Positions 55,073-63,827 of a DNA stretch of 64,000 bases are shown here, piece after piece (the first letter of the stretch is position 1; the number at the start of each line of letters is the position of its first letter). The position numbers were made by a program, and so were the translations under genes. This stretch comes from Candidatus Barnesiella excrementigallinarum (lineage in GTDB: Bacteria; Bacteroidota; Bacteroidia; Bacteroidales; Barnesiellaceae), in assembly GCA_019114445.1 (NCBI GenBank), contig DXFL01000020.1:1-64000 (forward strand), in the 5' to 3' direction. The notes beneath the pieces are model-generated. The model searched no databases. It saw only the letters and a program-made list of their open reading frames with translations, and was not told the DNA's origin.

Positions 55073-55657
55073 ATGGACAAATTAAGTTATGCATTAGGTC
55101 TCAGCATGGGGCACAATTTTTTAGGCTCGGGCATTAAATCGCTGAATGTCGAGGATTTTGCCAAAGGTGTGGAGGCTGTATATAAACAGGAAAAACCTGA
55201 AATCAGTTTCGATGAAGCGAAGCGGATTATCAACGAATTTTTTTCGAATTTGCAAGACCAAATTGCCGGGGAAAACAAACGTACCGGAGAAGAGTTTTTG
55301 GCAGAGAATGCCAAACGTCCGGGAGTGGTGACTTTGCCCAGCGGATTGCAGTACGAGGTGCTCACCGAAGGTAAAGGCCGTAAGCCGAAGGCTACCGATA
55401 AAGTTCAATGTCACTATCACGGTACGTTAATCGACGGGCAGGTGTTCGATAGCTCTATTCAACGGGGAACTCCTGCGGTATTTGGCGTGAATCAAGTAAT
55501 TCCCGGTTGGGTAGAGGCTTTGCAATTGATGCCTGAGGGGTCCCGTTGGAAACTCTATATCCCGTCGGCGTTGGCCTATGGCGAACAAGGAGCAGGAGGT
55601 AGTATTCCCGCAAACGCAGCATTGGTTTTTGAAGTAGAGCTTATAAAAATATTGTAA
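55073..55657 (+). CDS. FKBP-type peptidyl-prolyl isomerase, cytoplasmic form
   Basis: A 194-residue FKBP without a signal peptide. The N-terminal 80 residues form the FkpA/Mip dimerisation helices (KLSYALGLSMGHNF), and the FKBP domain follows (about 85-194: YHGTLIDGQVFDSS, VIPGWVEALQLMPEGSRWKL, AYGEQGAGGSIPANAALVFE). Active-site aromatic residues appear conserved. Next gene is a lipoprotein relative 18 bases away. A loose promoter (TTG 54992-54994, TAtcTTCG 55013-55020) lies upstream. Confidence 0.92.
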   Translation: MDKLSYALGLSMGHNFLGSGIKSLNVEDFAKGVEAVYKQEKPEISFDEAKRIINEFFSNLQDQIAGENKRTGEEFLAENAKRPGVVTLPSGLQYEVLTEGKGRKPKATDKVQCHYHGTLIDGQVFDSSIQRGTPAVFGVNQVIPGWVEALQLMPEGSRWKLYIPSALAYGEQGAGGSIPANAALVFEVELIKIL

Positions 55658-55675
55658 TTAATTACCCAATAAAAA

Positions 55676-56548
55676 ATGAAAAAGACGATTTTATTTTGTG
55701 TGGCACTCGCCGGTTTGACGGCTATGTCATCTTGCGGCAACAAAACCGCTACCAAATTGGAAAATGCAGCAGATAGTGCAAGTTATGCATTGGGAGTTTC
55801 GAATGGTTCTCGCTTTGGCGAAGCCTTGAAATCGGGTATGTACGAGCAACTGAAAGGTATCGACCAGAACGATTTTATGAAAGGTTTGGCTGCCGCATTG
55901 AAAACCGATTCTACCCAACGTTCGTATGAAATGGGTTTGAGCCAGGGCCTTTATATCAAAGAGATGTTGAATAATATCAAACAAGGTACTGGCGTGGAAA
56001 TAGATATTCCCACATTTGTACAAGCTTATAAACAATCTATGGAAGGCGATACCACGCTGTTGATTTCGGCTATGGATGCAAACGTGGTGCTTGACGCTAT
56101 TTTCAGAGCTGCTGCCGAAGCTAAGGAAAAAGAGGAGCTGGCTCGTTTGGCCGAAACTCCCGAAGCCAAAGAAAATTTAGCTAAGGGCGAAGCTTTCTTG
56201 GCCGAAAAAGCTAAGGAAGAGGGCGTTGTAAAAACCGAATCGGGCCTTCTTTACAAGGTCGTTAAAGCAGGAACCGGCGATAAAATACAAGCTAACCAAC
56301 GGGCTAAAATTGCTTATAAAGGTACTTTGATCGATGGCACTCAATTCGATGCCAACGAGGGTGCTACTTTCTCTCCCGCAGGAGTTGTTAAAGGTTTTGG
56401 CGAAGGCTTGCAATTGATGCAAAAAGGTGGTAAATATATCCTTTATATCCCTGCCGAACTGGGTTACGGTGTACGCGGTGGTGGCGATAAGATTCCTACC
56501 AACTCGGTTCTCGTATTCGAGGTAGAGGTATTGGATATTATGAAATAA
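55676..56548 (+). CDS. FKBP-type peptidyl-prolyl isomerase lipoprotein
   Basis: A 290-residue exported FKBP; the leader ends in MSSC (Cys20), giving a lipid anchor. The FkpA-type helical N-terminal part (about 25-190) is longer than in the preceding gene and includes an Ala/Glu/Lys-rich helix (AAAEAKEKEELARLAETPEA), and the FKBP domain occupies about 195-290 (YKGTLIDGTQFDAN, GYGVRGGGDKIPTNSVLVFE). It likely assists folding of envelope proteins. Together the pair covers cytoplasm and envelope. Confidence 0.92.
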   Translation: MKKTILFCVALAGLTAMSSCGNKTATKLENAADSASYALGVSNGSRFGEALKSGMYEQLKGIDQNDFMKGLAAALKTDSTQRSYEMGLSQGLYIKEMLNNIKQGTGVEIDIPTFVQAYKQSMEGDTTLLISAMDANVVLDAIFRAAAEAKEKEELARLAETPEAKENLAKGEAFLAEKAKEEGVVKTESGLLYKVVKAGTGDKIQANQRAKIAYKGTLIDGTQFDANEGATFSPAGVVKGFGEGLQLMQKGGKYILYIPAELGYGVRGGGDKIPTNSVLVFEVEVLDIMK

Positions 56549-56606
56549 GATACCGAATGTTACAGCCCGGTGAGGGAAGTAACTTTTGCCGGCAGATATG
56601 AAATTT

Positions 56607-56642
56607 GGGAGAATGCGGTTTATTCCGGATTCTCCCTTTTTT
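56607..56642 (+). terminator. Rho-independent terminator after the FKBP pair
   Basis: GGGAGAAT (56607-56614) pairs with ATTCTCCC (56629-56636), with a further CGG/CCG pairing inside, followed by TTTTTT. Confidence 0.85.
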
Positions 56643-56717
56643 GTTGAATCTATTTTCCCCTTTTGGGGCTCCAAAATGTTTGGAGTACTTCGTTATATGC
56701 GGTTTCAACGGTCACGG

Positions 56718-57824
56718 TCAAGTTGTCTTCTTGTAGCTGAGTATTGCCCATGTAACCATTGTCGTACCAATGGCCAATAAGCCGACGGCATCGGTCCAAA
56801 CATCGATTAATGAACACCCTTTGATATAAACTCCACGCATGGCGTCGGCATAATAACGCATGGGGTTAAGGTAGGTAATTGCCTGCGCCCATCCGGGCAT
56901 GGAAGCGATAGGGGTGAAAATGCCGCTTACGAGCATGAAGACCATCATAAAAAACCACGTGATAAACATGGATTGTTGTGCATTATCGCTGTAATTGGAA
57001 ATGAGCAACCCCATGCCCGATGTCACCAAAATATTACAGGCTGTAAAGAAATACAACAGTCCCAATGACCCGGCGCAAGAGTAGTCGAATACGAGTCGGG
57101 CGATAAGCAAGCAGGCGGAGAGTACGAAAAAAGCCACTACCCAATAGGGAATAAGTTTGCAGAGAATAAAAATGCCCCGATTGACCGGTGTTACGTTTAT
57201 CTGTTCGATTGTTCCCCGTTCTTTTTCACTGACAATGTTGAGGGCCGGGAAAAATCCGGTCAACATCGTAATGGCAATGGCAATGAGCGCCGGAATCATA
57301 AATTGTTTGTAATCGAGATAGGGGTTGAAATAGTATTTGGCCGATACGTCGAGTTGCGATTTTGCCGTTGAGGTTTGTTGGTTGGGAGATTTTTCGGCAT
57401 AATAGCGACGCACACAAGAGGTGAGGTAGCTGGCGCCGATACTCCCTTTTGTCCCGTTAATGGTATTTACCTTAATGCCGACGGGAAGCTCTTCGCCCCG
57501 TTCCAGACATCGGTCGAAGTCCGATTCGATGGTCAAGATCGCGTCGGCTCGGTTCTTGTCCATTTGTTGCATGGCCCAAGCAGGGTCGTCGCAGATATCT
57601 ATCAGATTGAAGTAGCCGGAAGAGGTACAGGTTTTAATCAGGTCGGACGAGGCGACCGACCGGTTGCTGTCGACCACAACCAGATTGATGTTGCGGATTT
57701 CCATGCTCACGGCAAACGGGAAGACCAACATCATCAACACCGGGAATGCGATGGCCATCTTGGGTAACCCGGGGTCGCGGAAGAACTGTTTGAACTCTTT
57801 TTCCAGCAAATATAACAGAACCAT
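56718..57824 (-). CDS. ABC-2 type transporter permease (YbhR-like), second subunit
   Basis: An inner-membrane export permease of 368 residues. One N-terminal transmembrane helix (about 20-42) is followed by a large periplasmic domain of about 130 residues and then five helices (from about 175). The segment ALNIVSEKERGTIEQINVTPV is the ABC-2 signature coupling region. Last gene of a six-gene efflux operon, 21 bases after the other permease, with which it probably forms a heterodimer. Confidence 0.91.
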   Translation of the reverse strand: MVLLYLLEKEFKQFFRDPGLPKMAIAFPVLMMLVFPFAVSMEIRNINLVVVDSNRSVASSDLIKTCTSSGYFNLIDICDDPAWAMQQMDKNRADAILTIESDFDRCLERGEELPVGIKVNTINGTKGSIGASYLTSCVRRYYAEKSPNQQTSTAKSQLDVSAKYYFNPYLDYKQFMIPALIAIAITMLTGFFPALNIVSEKERGTIEQINVTPVNRGIFILCKLIPYWVVAFFVLSACLLIARLVFDYSCAGSLGLLYFFTACNILVTSGMGLLISNYSDNAQQSMFITWFFMMVFMLVSGIFTPIASMPGWAQAITYLNPMRYYADAMRGVYIKGCSLIDVWTDAVGLLAIGTTMVTWAILSYKKTT

Positions 57825-57845
57825 AAACGCTCCTCTCCTTACTAA

Positions 57846-58949
57846 TTATAACCGCCGTTTGAACAACCTGACGCTTACGGCCAACAGGAATACTGTCATT
57901 AGCAGCAAAATCAAAAACTCTGGATAGATGTAGGTGAATCCTACGCCTTCGATCATCACTTTCTTGACCATGATGATGTACCATTTGGCCGGTATGATGT
58001 CCGAAACGTATTGCAGAATGACGGGCATACTTTCGCAGGGGAAAATAATACCCGAAAAGATCATGGTGGGCATAGTCAGCCCCATTCCCGAAATGAGCAA
58101 TGCGGTTTTTTGTGTAGCCGAAATAACCGAGATAAGGAGGCCTATGCCCAATGAGGCCAAAATGAACAGAACCGATATGACCGACAACAGGAATAGGCTG
58201 CCCCGCAGTGGAACTCCGAGAACAAAGCGCGAGAGCAGTAAAATAGTAACTAAGTTGACCAGCGAAAGGACCAAATAAGGAACGGCTTTACTGATGATTA
58301 CACCAATGGGACGAATGGGCGAAACGAGCAGCAGCTCCATGGTGCCGCTCTCTTTTTCGCGGACGATCGAGATGGCAGTCATCATGGAGCAGACCAACAT
58401 CAAGATCAAACCCATCACTCCGGGGACGAAATTGTACGACGACAGCACGGCCGGATTGTACATATATTGTACGTGGGGGAATGACGCCTGTTGCATTTTC
58501 CCAGCCTCGTTCAACCCGTTTTGGACTTCGGAGAGCACACCGTTTACATAATTGACAATCATTTGGGCTGTGTTCGGGTCCGACCCGTCGCCGAGCAAAC
58601 GGACGGAGGCTTTCCCGTAGTGGCGCAGACGCTCGTCGAAGTTGCGTTCGAAACAGACTGCGACGTCGGCTTTCCCTTTTCGAAATCGTTCCGATACGTC
58701 GATTGCCGATTCATACACTGAGGCTACATTTAGGTAAGGATTTTGGTCTATCCGTTCCACAATTTGTCTTACGGCGGGATCTCCCGTATCGCCCACGATG
58801 TCCACCCGGGCATCGTGTACTTCGGTACTGACAGCAAACCCGAACAGGATAATCTGCACGATGGGCATGACCAAGACAATCAGAATGGTGCGTTTGTCCC
58901 GGAATATGTGTCGAAATTCTTTCTTGATGAACGAAAAAAATTCTTTCAT
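57846..58949 (-). CDS. ABC-2 type transporter permease (YbhS-like), first subunit
   Basis: Paralogue of the following gene with the same layout over 367 residues: N-terminal helix (RTILIVLVMPIVQIILFGFA), periplasmic domain, and C-terminal membrane block with ISIVREKESGTMELLLVSPI as coupling segment. It starts 4 bases after the ATPase gene. Substrates of YbhFSR-type exporters include some antibiotics and Na+/Li+ in E. coli, but the cargo here is unknown. Confidence 0.91.
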   Translation of the reverse strand: MKEFFSFIKKEFRHIFRDKRTILIVLVMPIVQIILFGFAVSTEVHDARVDIVGDTGDPAVRQIVERIDQNPYLNVASVYESAIDVSERFRKGKADVAVCFERNFDERLRHYGKASVRLLGDGSDPNTAQMIVNYVNGVLSEVQNGLNEAGKMQQASFPHVQYMYNPAVLSSYNFVPGVMGLILMLVCSMMTAISIVREKESGTMELLLVSPIRPIGVIISKAVPYLVLSLVNLVTILLLSRFVLGVPLRGSLFLLSVISVLFILASLGIGLLISVISATQKTALLISGMGLTMPTMIFSGIIFPCESMPVILQYVSDIIPAKWYIIMVKKVMIEGVGFTYIYPEFLILLLMTVFLLAVSVRLFKRRL

Positions 58950-58953
58950 GTCC

Positions 58954-59697
58954 TTATTCTCTTTTTGCCCGGTAGGCCAGTTTGCGAAATACCGTATCCA
59001 TATCGGTTGCTTGGTAGCGTTGTTTCAGTTCCGAGGGGGAGTCTAAGTCGGCGATAATGCCATCGACCATGATCGACACCCGGTCGCAATATTCGGCTTC
59101 GTCCATGTAGTGAGTGGTGACGAAGATGGTAATACCCCCTTCGGCCGCTTCGTAAATCAAGTCCCAAAATAGTCGGCGGGTTTCGGGATCGACTCCGCCG
59201 GTGGGCTCGTCGAGAAATACGATGGCGGGTTTATGAATCATGGCGATACTGAATGCCAACTTCTGTTTCCACCCCAACGGCAGGTCGCCTACCAGTTCGT
59301 CTTTCAGGTCGGTCATGTTCAAGTAGTTGAGCATGGCGTCGCTCTTTGCTTTGATTGCTTTTCCACTCAGCCCGTAGATACCACCGAACAAGCGTATATT
59401 CTCCCACACTTTCAAGTCGGAATAGAGCGAAAATTTTTGGCTCATGTATCCTATATTGCGCTTGATTTTCTCTTGTTCGCGGCATAGATCGTATCCGTTG
59501 ACCGTTCCTCCGCCCGATGTAGGGAGGCTCAATCCGCACAAGATTTTCATGGCTGTTGTTTTTCCGGCTCCGTTGGCTCCGAGAAATCCGAAAATTTCTC
59601 CTTGCCGCACCCTGAAACTGATGTGGTCGACAGCGGTGAAGTTGCCGAATTTTTTGGTCAACTCATTTACTACGATGATATCTTTCGTTTCGTTCAC
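58954..59697 (-). CDS. ABC transporter ATPase, YbhF C-terminal-half-like
   Basis: A 247-residue nucleotide-binding subunit. Walker A is GANGAGKTT and Walker B IVFLDEPTGGVD. The H-loop is canonical (VTTHYMDEAEYCD). The ABC signature is degenerate: LPLGWKQKLA in place of LSGGQ, as I recall for the second domain of E. coli YbhF. The start is GTG, and it overlaps the TGA of the preceding ATPase by four bases (GTGA at 59697-59694), so translation is probably coupled and the two made in equal amounts. Confidence 0.92.
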   Translation of the reverse strand: MNETKDIIVVNELTKKFGNFTAVDHISFRVRQGEIFGFLGANGAGKTTAMKILCGLSLPTSGGGTVNGYDLCREQEKIKRNIGYMSQKFSLYSDLKVWENIRLFGGIYGLSGKAIKAKSDAMLNYLNMTDLKDELVGDLPLGWKQKLAFSIAMIHKPAIVFLDEPTGGVDPETRRLFWDLIYEAAEGGITIFVTTHYMDEAEYCDRVSIMVDGIIADLDSPSELKQRYQATDMDTVFRKLAYRAKRE

Positions 59698-60620
59698 GAT
59701 TTTTGTTCTTTATTTTTTGCCAACTCCATGAAACAGTCTTCGATATTCGGTTCGATTTCCCGGACGACGGTTTGGTGGAATCCTGCCGCTTGAATCCTTG
59801 CCGATAACTCTTCTCGGCTTGTCTCTCCGGGGGCAACGGCGACGTGATGTTCCGAACCGAAGGAGAAACATCGCAGTACGCCGGGACATTGGCGCAGGAA
59901 ACTCAATAAAGGATAGGCGGGCTTCCCCGATACCCCGAACAACTGGTGCGGATAGTGGGCGACAATTTCTCCGGGTGTGCCGGTTTCGATAATTTCGCCC
60001 TTTTGAATGAGTGATATGCGGTCGCAGAGCGAAGCCTCGTCCATATAAGGGGTAGAGACCAAAATAGAGACTCCGGCCTTTCGAATGCGATAAAGCATAT
60101 TCCAAAACTCCTTGCGGCTGACAGCGTCGACGCCGGTGGTCGGTTCGTCGAGAAAGAGTACCGAGGGTTTGTGCACCAAAGCGCAGCATAATGCCAGTTT
60201 TTGTTTCATACCCCCCGATAGCTTTCCGGCGCGTCGGTCGCGGAAGGGTTCGATTTGAGCATAAATCTCTTGGATATTTCCGTAGTTCTCGGCTACCGTA
60301 GTACCAAACATTGTGGCAAAGAAATCTAAGTTTTCGGCTACTGTGAGGTCTTGGTATAGCGAAAAACGTCCCGGCATATATCCTATGTGGCGTCTGATTT
60401 CCATGTAATCGCGGACTACGTCGCGACCTTCGACAAGAGCGTTTCCGCTATCGGGCAGAAGCAAGGTTACCAAAATGCGGAACAACGTGGTCTTGCCGGC
60501 TCCGTCGGGACCAATCAACCCGTAAATTTCGCCCGGTTGTACACAGAGCGAAACTTGATTCAGAGCGATGCAAGCACCATAGTGTTTGCTCACATTTTCG
60601 ACTGTTATTGCTTCTGCCAT
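59694..60620 (-). CDS. ABC transporter ATPase, YbhF N-terminal-half-like
   Basis: A 308-residue nucleotide-binding subunit. Walker [10 protein letters not shown] is at 37-45, the signature is canonical ([12 protein letters not shown]) and Walker B is [12 protein letters not shown]. The H-loop histidine is missing: the segment reads [15 protein letters not shown]-terminal extension ends [11 protein letters not shown]. Its defect and that of the next gene are complementary, which predicts a heterodimer with one good and one weak ATP site. It lies 12 bases after the HlyD-type gene. Confidence 0.92.
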   Translation of the reverse strand: MAEAITVENVSKHYGACIALNQVSLCVQPGEIYGLIGPDGAGKTTLFRILVTLLLPDSGNALVEGRDVVRDYMEIRRHIGYMPGRFSLYQDLTVAENLDFFATMFGTTVAENYGNIQEIYAQIEPFRDRRAGKLSGGMKQKLALCCALVHKPSVLFLDEPTTGVDAVSRKEFWNMLYRIRKAGVSILVSTPYMDEASLCDRISLIQKGEIIETGTPGEIVAHYPHQLFGVSGKPAYPLLSFLRQCPGVLRCFSFGSEHHVAVAPGETSREELSARIQAAGFHQTVVREIEPNIEDCFMELAKNKEQKS

Positions 60621-60632
60621 CTCTTGCCGGTT

Positions 60633-61535
60633 TTATTTAAACAAGACATACGCATACATTCCCAGTTTCAGATAGCCGTCGTTTTTGACCGAAATTTTTG
60701 CGGCGTAAACCAAGTCGGCACGTTCGTCTTTGGTTTGTATATTCTTTGGGGTAAATTCGGCTTCGTCGGCAATCCAAATCAACCGGCCGTCGTATTGACG
60801 GGGGGTATTGGTGCCATCTTCGATCGTGACTTTGACTTCGTCGTTCAGTTTTACGTCGGCGAGTTGTGCCGTCGTCAGATAGGCTCGTACATAAACTTGG
60901 TTCATATCGGCCAGTTTAAAGAGCGATTTTCCCGAAGTGACCAATTCTCCCTCTTCGGCAAATTTGGTTAAAACCGTGCCGTCGATGGGCGCTACAATCC
61001 GGCATTTGTTCAGTTGGTCGTCTTTCTCGGCTATTTGCACGTCGTACAAGGCAATTTCTTCTTGAATCCCGGTGTTGTTTCGTTCGTAAGTCTGTTTTTT
61101 GGCCGAGATTTCACGTTCCGTAACGGCTATTTGCGATACGATGTCGTCTACTTGTTTTTTGGTTGCCGCATCTTTGGCTTCGAGTGCTTTGTAACGGTCG
61201 TAGTCGGTTTGTAAATTTTTCAGATGTGCGTATTGCGAAGCGAGTTGCCGGTTGATATCTACCAGTTTGGTTTGTGCGTTGGCCTTTTTTCGAATCAATT
61301 CTTTTTTTTGCAAATAGGTTTGGACCGAGTCGATTGCCCCCACCTCTTTGCCGGCTTCCAGTTTGTCGCCTTCGGACAGTTGCAAGGATACGATTCGGCC
61401 ATTGGCTTCGGCCGAGACCAGCACTTCGGTGGCTTCTATTTGTCCGCAGGCATCAAATTCTCGCGTACGGTCGGAACAACTCCCGAATATCAGAGCTGCC
61501 ACCGCAGTTGTTGCATATACAATTTTGTGTTTCAT
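60633..61535 (-). CDS. HlyD-family membrane fusion lipoprotein (YbhG-like)
   Basis: Periplasmic adaptor linking the inner-membrane ABC exporter to TolC. From ATG 61535 the product has 300 residues with a leader ending in lipobox FGSC (Cys18); the longer open frame to 61601 adds charged residues before the leader. A biotinyl-lipoyl-like half (VLVSAEANGRIVSLQLSEGD), a coiled-coil hairpin of about 110 residues, the return half (CRIVAPIDGTVLTKFAEEGE) and a beta-barrel domain (VYVRAYLTTAQLADVKLNDE) are visible in order. Confidence 0.91.
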   Translation of the reverse strand: MKHKIVYATTAVAALIFGSCSDRTREFDACGQIEATEVLVSAEANGRIVSLQLSEGDKLEAGKEVGAIDSVQTYLQKKELIRKKANAQTKLVDINRQLASQYAHLKNLQTDYDRYKALEAKDAATKKQVDDIVSQIAVTEREISAKKQTYERNNTGIQEEIALYDVQIAEKDDQLNKCRIVAPIDGTVLTKFAEEGELVTSGKSLFKLADMNQVYVRAYLTTAQLADVKLNDEVKVTIEDGTNTPRQYDGRLIWIADEAEFTPKNIQTKDERADLVYAAKISVKNDGYLKLGMYAYVLFK

Positions 61536-61567
61536 TGTCGGTTTATCTTTATGGTTTCCCTGTTTTC

Positions 61568-62827
61568 TTATTTCTGTCCCAGTGTGTTTTTCAAATCGCA
61601 AATAGCCATGATGAGTTGTACTTGGTGGAGCGATTCGGCCACTTTGGCGTTGAATTCATCGTCGATCATGTCCATCAGGTCGGTCATCATAATTACTCCT
61701 TGTTTGTACTGTTCTTCGCCGGCTTGCCGAATATCTTCGCGCAGCCGGATAATTTCCCGGTCCTGTTCCAAAACGCTTTCGGCTTTGTGGACTTCGTTCA
61801 GGCAGTCGGTCACGTCGAGCATCGTGTTGAGGATAAAAGTTTCTTGTTCCTGTTTTACCCGTTCTTTTTGCACGGCGATTTTTTGTATATCGTTTTTCCG
61901 GGAATAAAGGGCTCCTAAATTCCATTGCAGTTTTACACCAATGGTGTAATACGGTTCAAAATCGTTTTTTAGCATATTCAATCCCGGACGTCCTATACCG
62001 CCTTGTAAAGAGAGGTTGAGTTTTGGATACAAATTGCTTTGCAAGTCTTGTCGCTGGGCTTGGGCCTGTTCCAATTGGGCTTTGTAAAGTTTCAGTTCGG
62101 GGCGATAAAGTGTGGTAGTGTCGATTTGCAGGTCGATAGAAGGCTCTACGAATTGGGCTTGCGAGAGGTCCTCTCCGGTGAGTTTGCCCAGCATGGTTAT
62201 GTAGGCTCGACGGTCGGATTTCAAAGCCGAAATGGTTTGTTTGTAATTGAGTATGTTCACATCGACGATATTCAAATTGGATCTGTACGATACGCCATGT
62301 TCGATACCTGCTTGAACAGCCTCTCTGTTTCGGTACAGGCATTTGATGACAATTTCGTTTTGGACGATTTGTTTGTCGATTAAAAGAATCCCCAGAAAAA
62401 TATTCTCTACCCTCTGTCGGATACTGTACAAGGTGACTTCCAGTTGCTGGCTCTGTATATTGGCATCGGCTCGCAACAGCCTTTTTTTACTGGCCGTGCT
62501 ACCGCCGTCCCATATCGTTTGGCTCACTTCCCCGACTAACGAGTACTGGTCGTGGGGCAGATTGAAGTCGAATCCGGGTATGTCGAAAGGCATTTCGACC
62601 ACATCGGACTGATATTGGGCTTTGCCGCTGATGGTCAACTGCGGTAACCAATTTTGGCCGGCATTCGACAGGTCGTATTTTTCGGCTTCTCGAATTAGAT
62701 CAAGTTCTTTGATTTGCGGATAATTGTTGCGCGCTTTTTCTACGCATTCCGTCAAAGTTACCTGAGCGAATACCGGAATACCGATACAGTTCCATAGTAT
62801 AAACAATATCCATTTCCTCATATCCAT
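61568..62827 (-). CDS. TolC-family outer-membrane efflux protein
   Basis: Outer-membrane channel of 419 residues for the efflux system. Signal peptide ends near VFA|QV, and the mature protein begins TLTECVEKARNNYPQIKE, typical of TolC homologues. Two repeats of long helices and beta-strands follow (PQLTISGKAQYQSD, and LNLSLQGGIGRPGL in the second half). ATG 62827 or 62821 could be used. First structural gene of the operon, 76 bases after the TetR gene and 32 before the adaptor. Confidence 0.91.
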   Translation of the reverse strand: MDMRKWILFILWNCIGIPVFAQVTLTECVEKARNNYPQIKELDLIREAEKYDLSNAGQNWLPQLTISGKAQYQSDVVEMPFDIPGFDFNLPHDQYSLVGEVSQTIWDGGSTASKKRLLRADANIQSQQLEVTLYSIRQRVENIFLGILLIDKQIVQNEIVIKCLYRNREAVQAGIEHGVSYRSNLNIVDVNILNYKQTISALKSDRRAYITMLGKLTGEDLSQAQFVEPSIDLQIDTTTLYRPELKLYKAQLEQAQAQRQDLQSNLYPKLNLSLQGGIGRPGLNMLKNDFEPYYTIGVKLQWNLGALYSRKNDIQKIAVQKERVKQEQETFILNTMLDVTDCLNEVHKAESVLEQDREIIRLREDIRQAGEEQYKQGVIMMTDLMDMIDDEFNAKVAESLHQVQLIMAICDLKNTLGQK

Positions 62828-62903
62828 AACCTCCCGTGAAACCTTTTTATGTATTGGTAATATGAATTATTCCCGGACAAAACGCCGGATTCTGTGTGTT
62901 ATC

Positions 62904-63557
62904 TTATCGGTTGGGCTCGCATTTCCCGTAAAGACGGTGGTATAGTGTGGCGATTATTTCGTCGTGACGTCTTTTCAACATCCGATCCATTTCTGTCTCT
63001 TTAATATCGACTGCTTGGTTTATGACCGGCAGTAACATATAAGTAGAAAAACTCATGGTGACAATGTCTAAGAACAGTTGTTCGAATGTGATGGGATTGC
63101 ATCGTCCCGCTCGAATTTCGCAATCGAGCAATAGTTTGTGGTGTCCGGCTAAACCCGAAATCAGATTCAATGTGCTTTCGTGGTAGCGCTTCAACAATTC
63201 GGGGTTATGCCGCGCCACGTCGTACAAGAATCCGACCAGTTGCCGATGTTGGTCGAGAAACTCCAACAACCGCGTTACACCCCCTTTCAAGTTCTCCCAA
63301 AACGATATATTTTCGGTCGACATGGCGTCTTTGATAGAGGAGAAAAGATCGTGCAGATTCTTGTCCAGTACTTTGAAAAAGATTTGTTCCTTCGTTTGGA
63401 AATAGTAGTGGAGCATGGCATGAGTTACTCCGGCCCGGCGGGCAATCTCGGTGGTTGTTGCCAGTTGGTAGCCTTTTTCTAAAAATAGCTCTTCCGCGGC
63501 AGCCATGATGGCACCTTCGGTATTCTTTCTCCTGTTGTTATTTTTCGCTGGATTCAT
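62904..63557 (-). CDS. TetR-family transcriptional regulator
   Basis: A 217-residue repressor-type protein. The N-terminal helix-turn-helix spans about residues 12-58 (IMAAAEELFLEKGYQLATTT, EIARRAGVTHAMLHYYFQTK). The rest is the all-helical ligand and dimer domain. It heads the efflux operon on the same strand and most likely represses it, as CecR does for ybhGFSR in E. coli. The inducing ligand cannot be inferred. Confidence 0.92.
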   Translation of the reverse strand: MNPAKNNNRRKNTEGAIMAAAEELFLEKGYQLATTTEIARRAGVTHAMLHYYFQTKEQIFFKVLDKNLHDLFSSIKDAMSTENISFWENLKGGVTRLLEFLDQHRQLVGFLYDVARHNPELLKRYHESTLNLISGLAGHHKLLLDCEIRAGRCNPITFEQLFLDIVTMSFSTYMLLPVINQAVDIKETEMDRMLKRRHDEIIATLYHRLYGKCEPNR

Positions 63558-63767
63558 GCAAGATTTTATTTAACAGCTCTGTTAGTTGCAATTATAACTA
63601 ATAGGAATGAATCCGTCAATAAAAAATCGATTTTTAACTAATTTTGAGATTTTGAAAATCGTTGTTTTGTTGTTTCCCCCGTGAAAAAATGAGGGATTGG
63701 TGGTTGGTGAAAATGTGGTTAACGGCTCGAATTGTGTCTTTTTGTCAAAAAAATAGCTAAAATATAG

Positions 63768-63797
63768 TTGTGTATTAAAAAAGAAATGATATTTTTG
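63768..63797 (+). promoter_or_regulatory. Promoter of the Lrp/AsnC gene
   Basis: TTG at 63768-63770, a 19-base spacer and TAttTTTG at 63790-63797 fit the Bacteroidota consensus, 30 bases before the ATG at 63828. The 63558-63767 stretch upstream is AT-rich and shows no other feature. Confidence 0.7.
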
Positions 63798-63827
63798 TCG
63801 CAAAATGATTTATGTAAATAAAATTTT

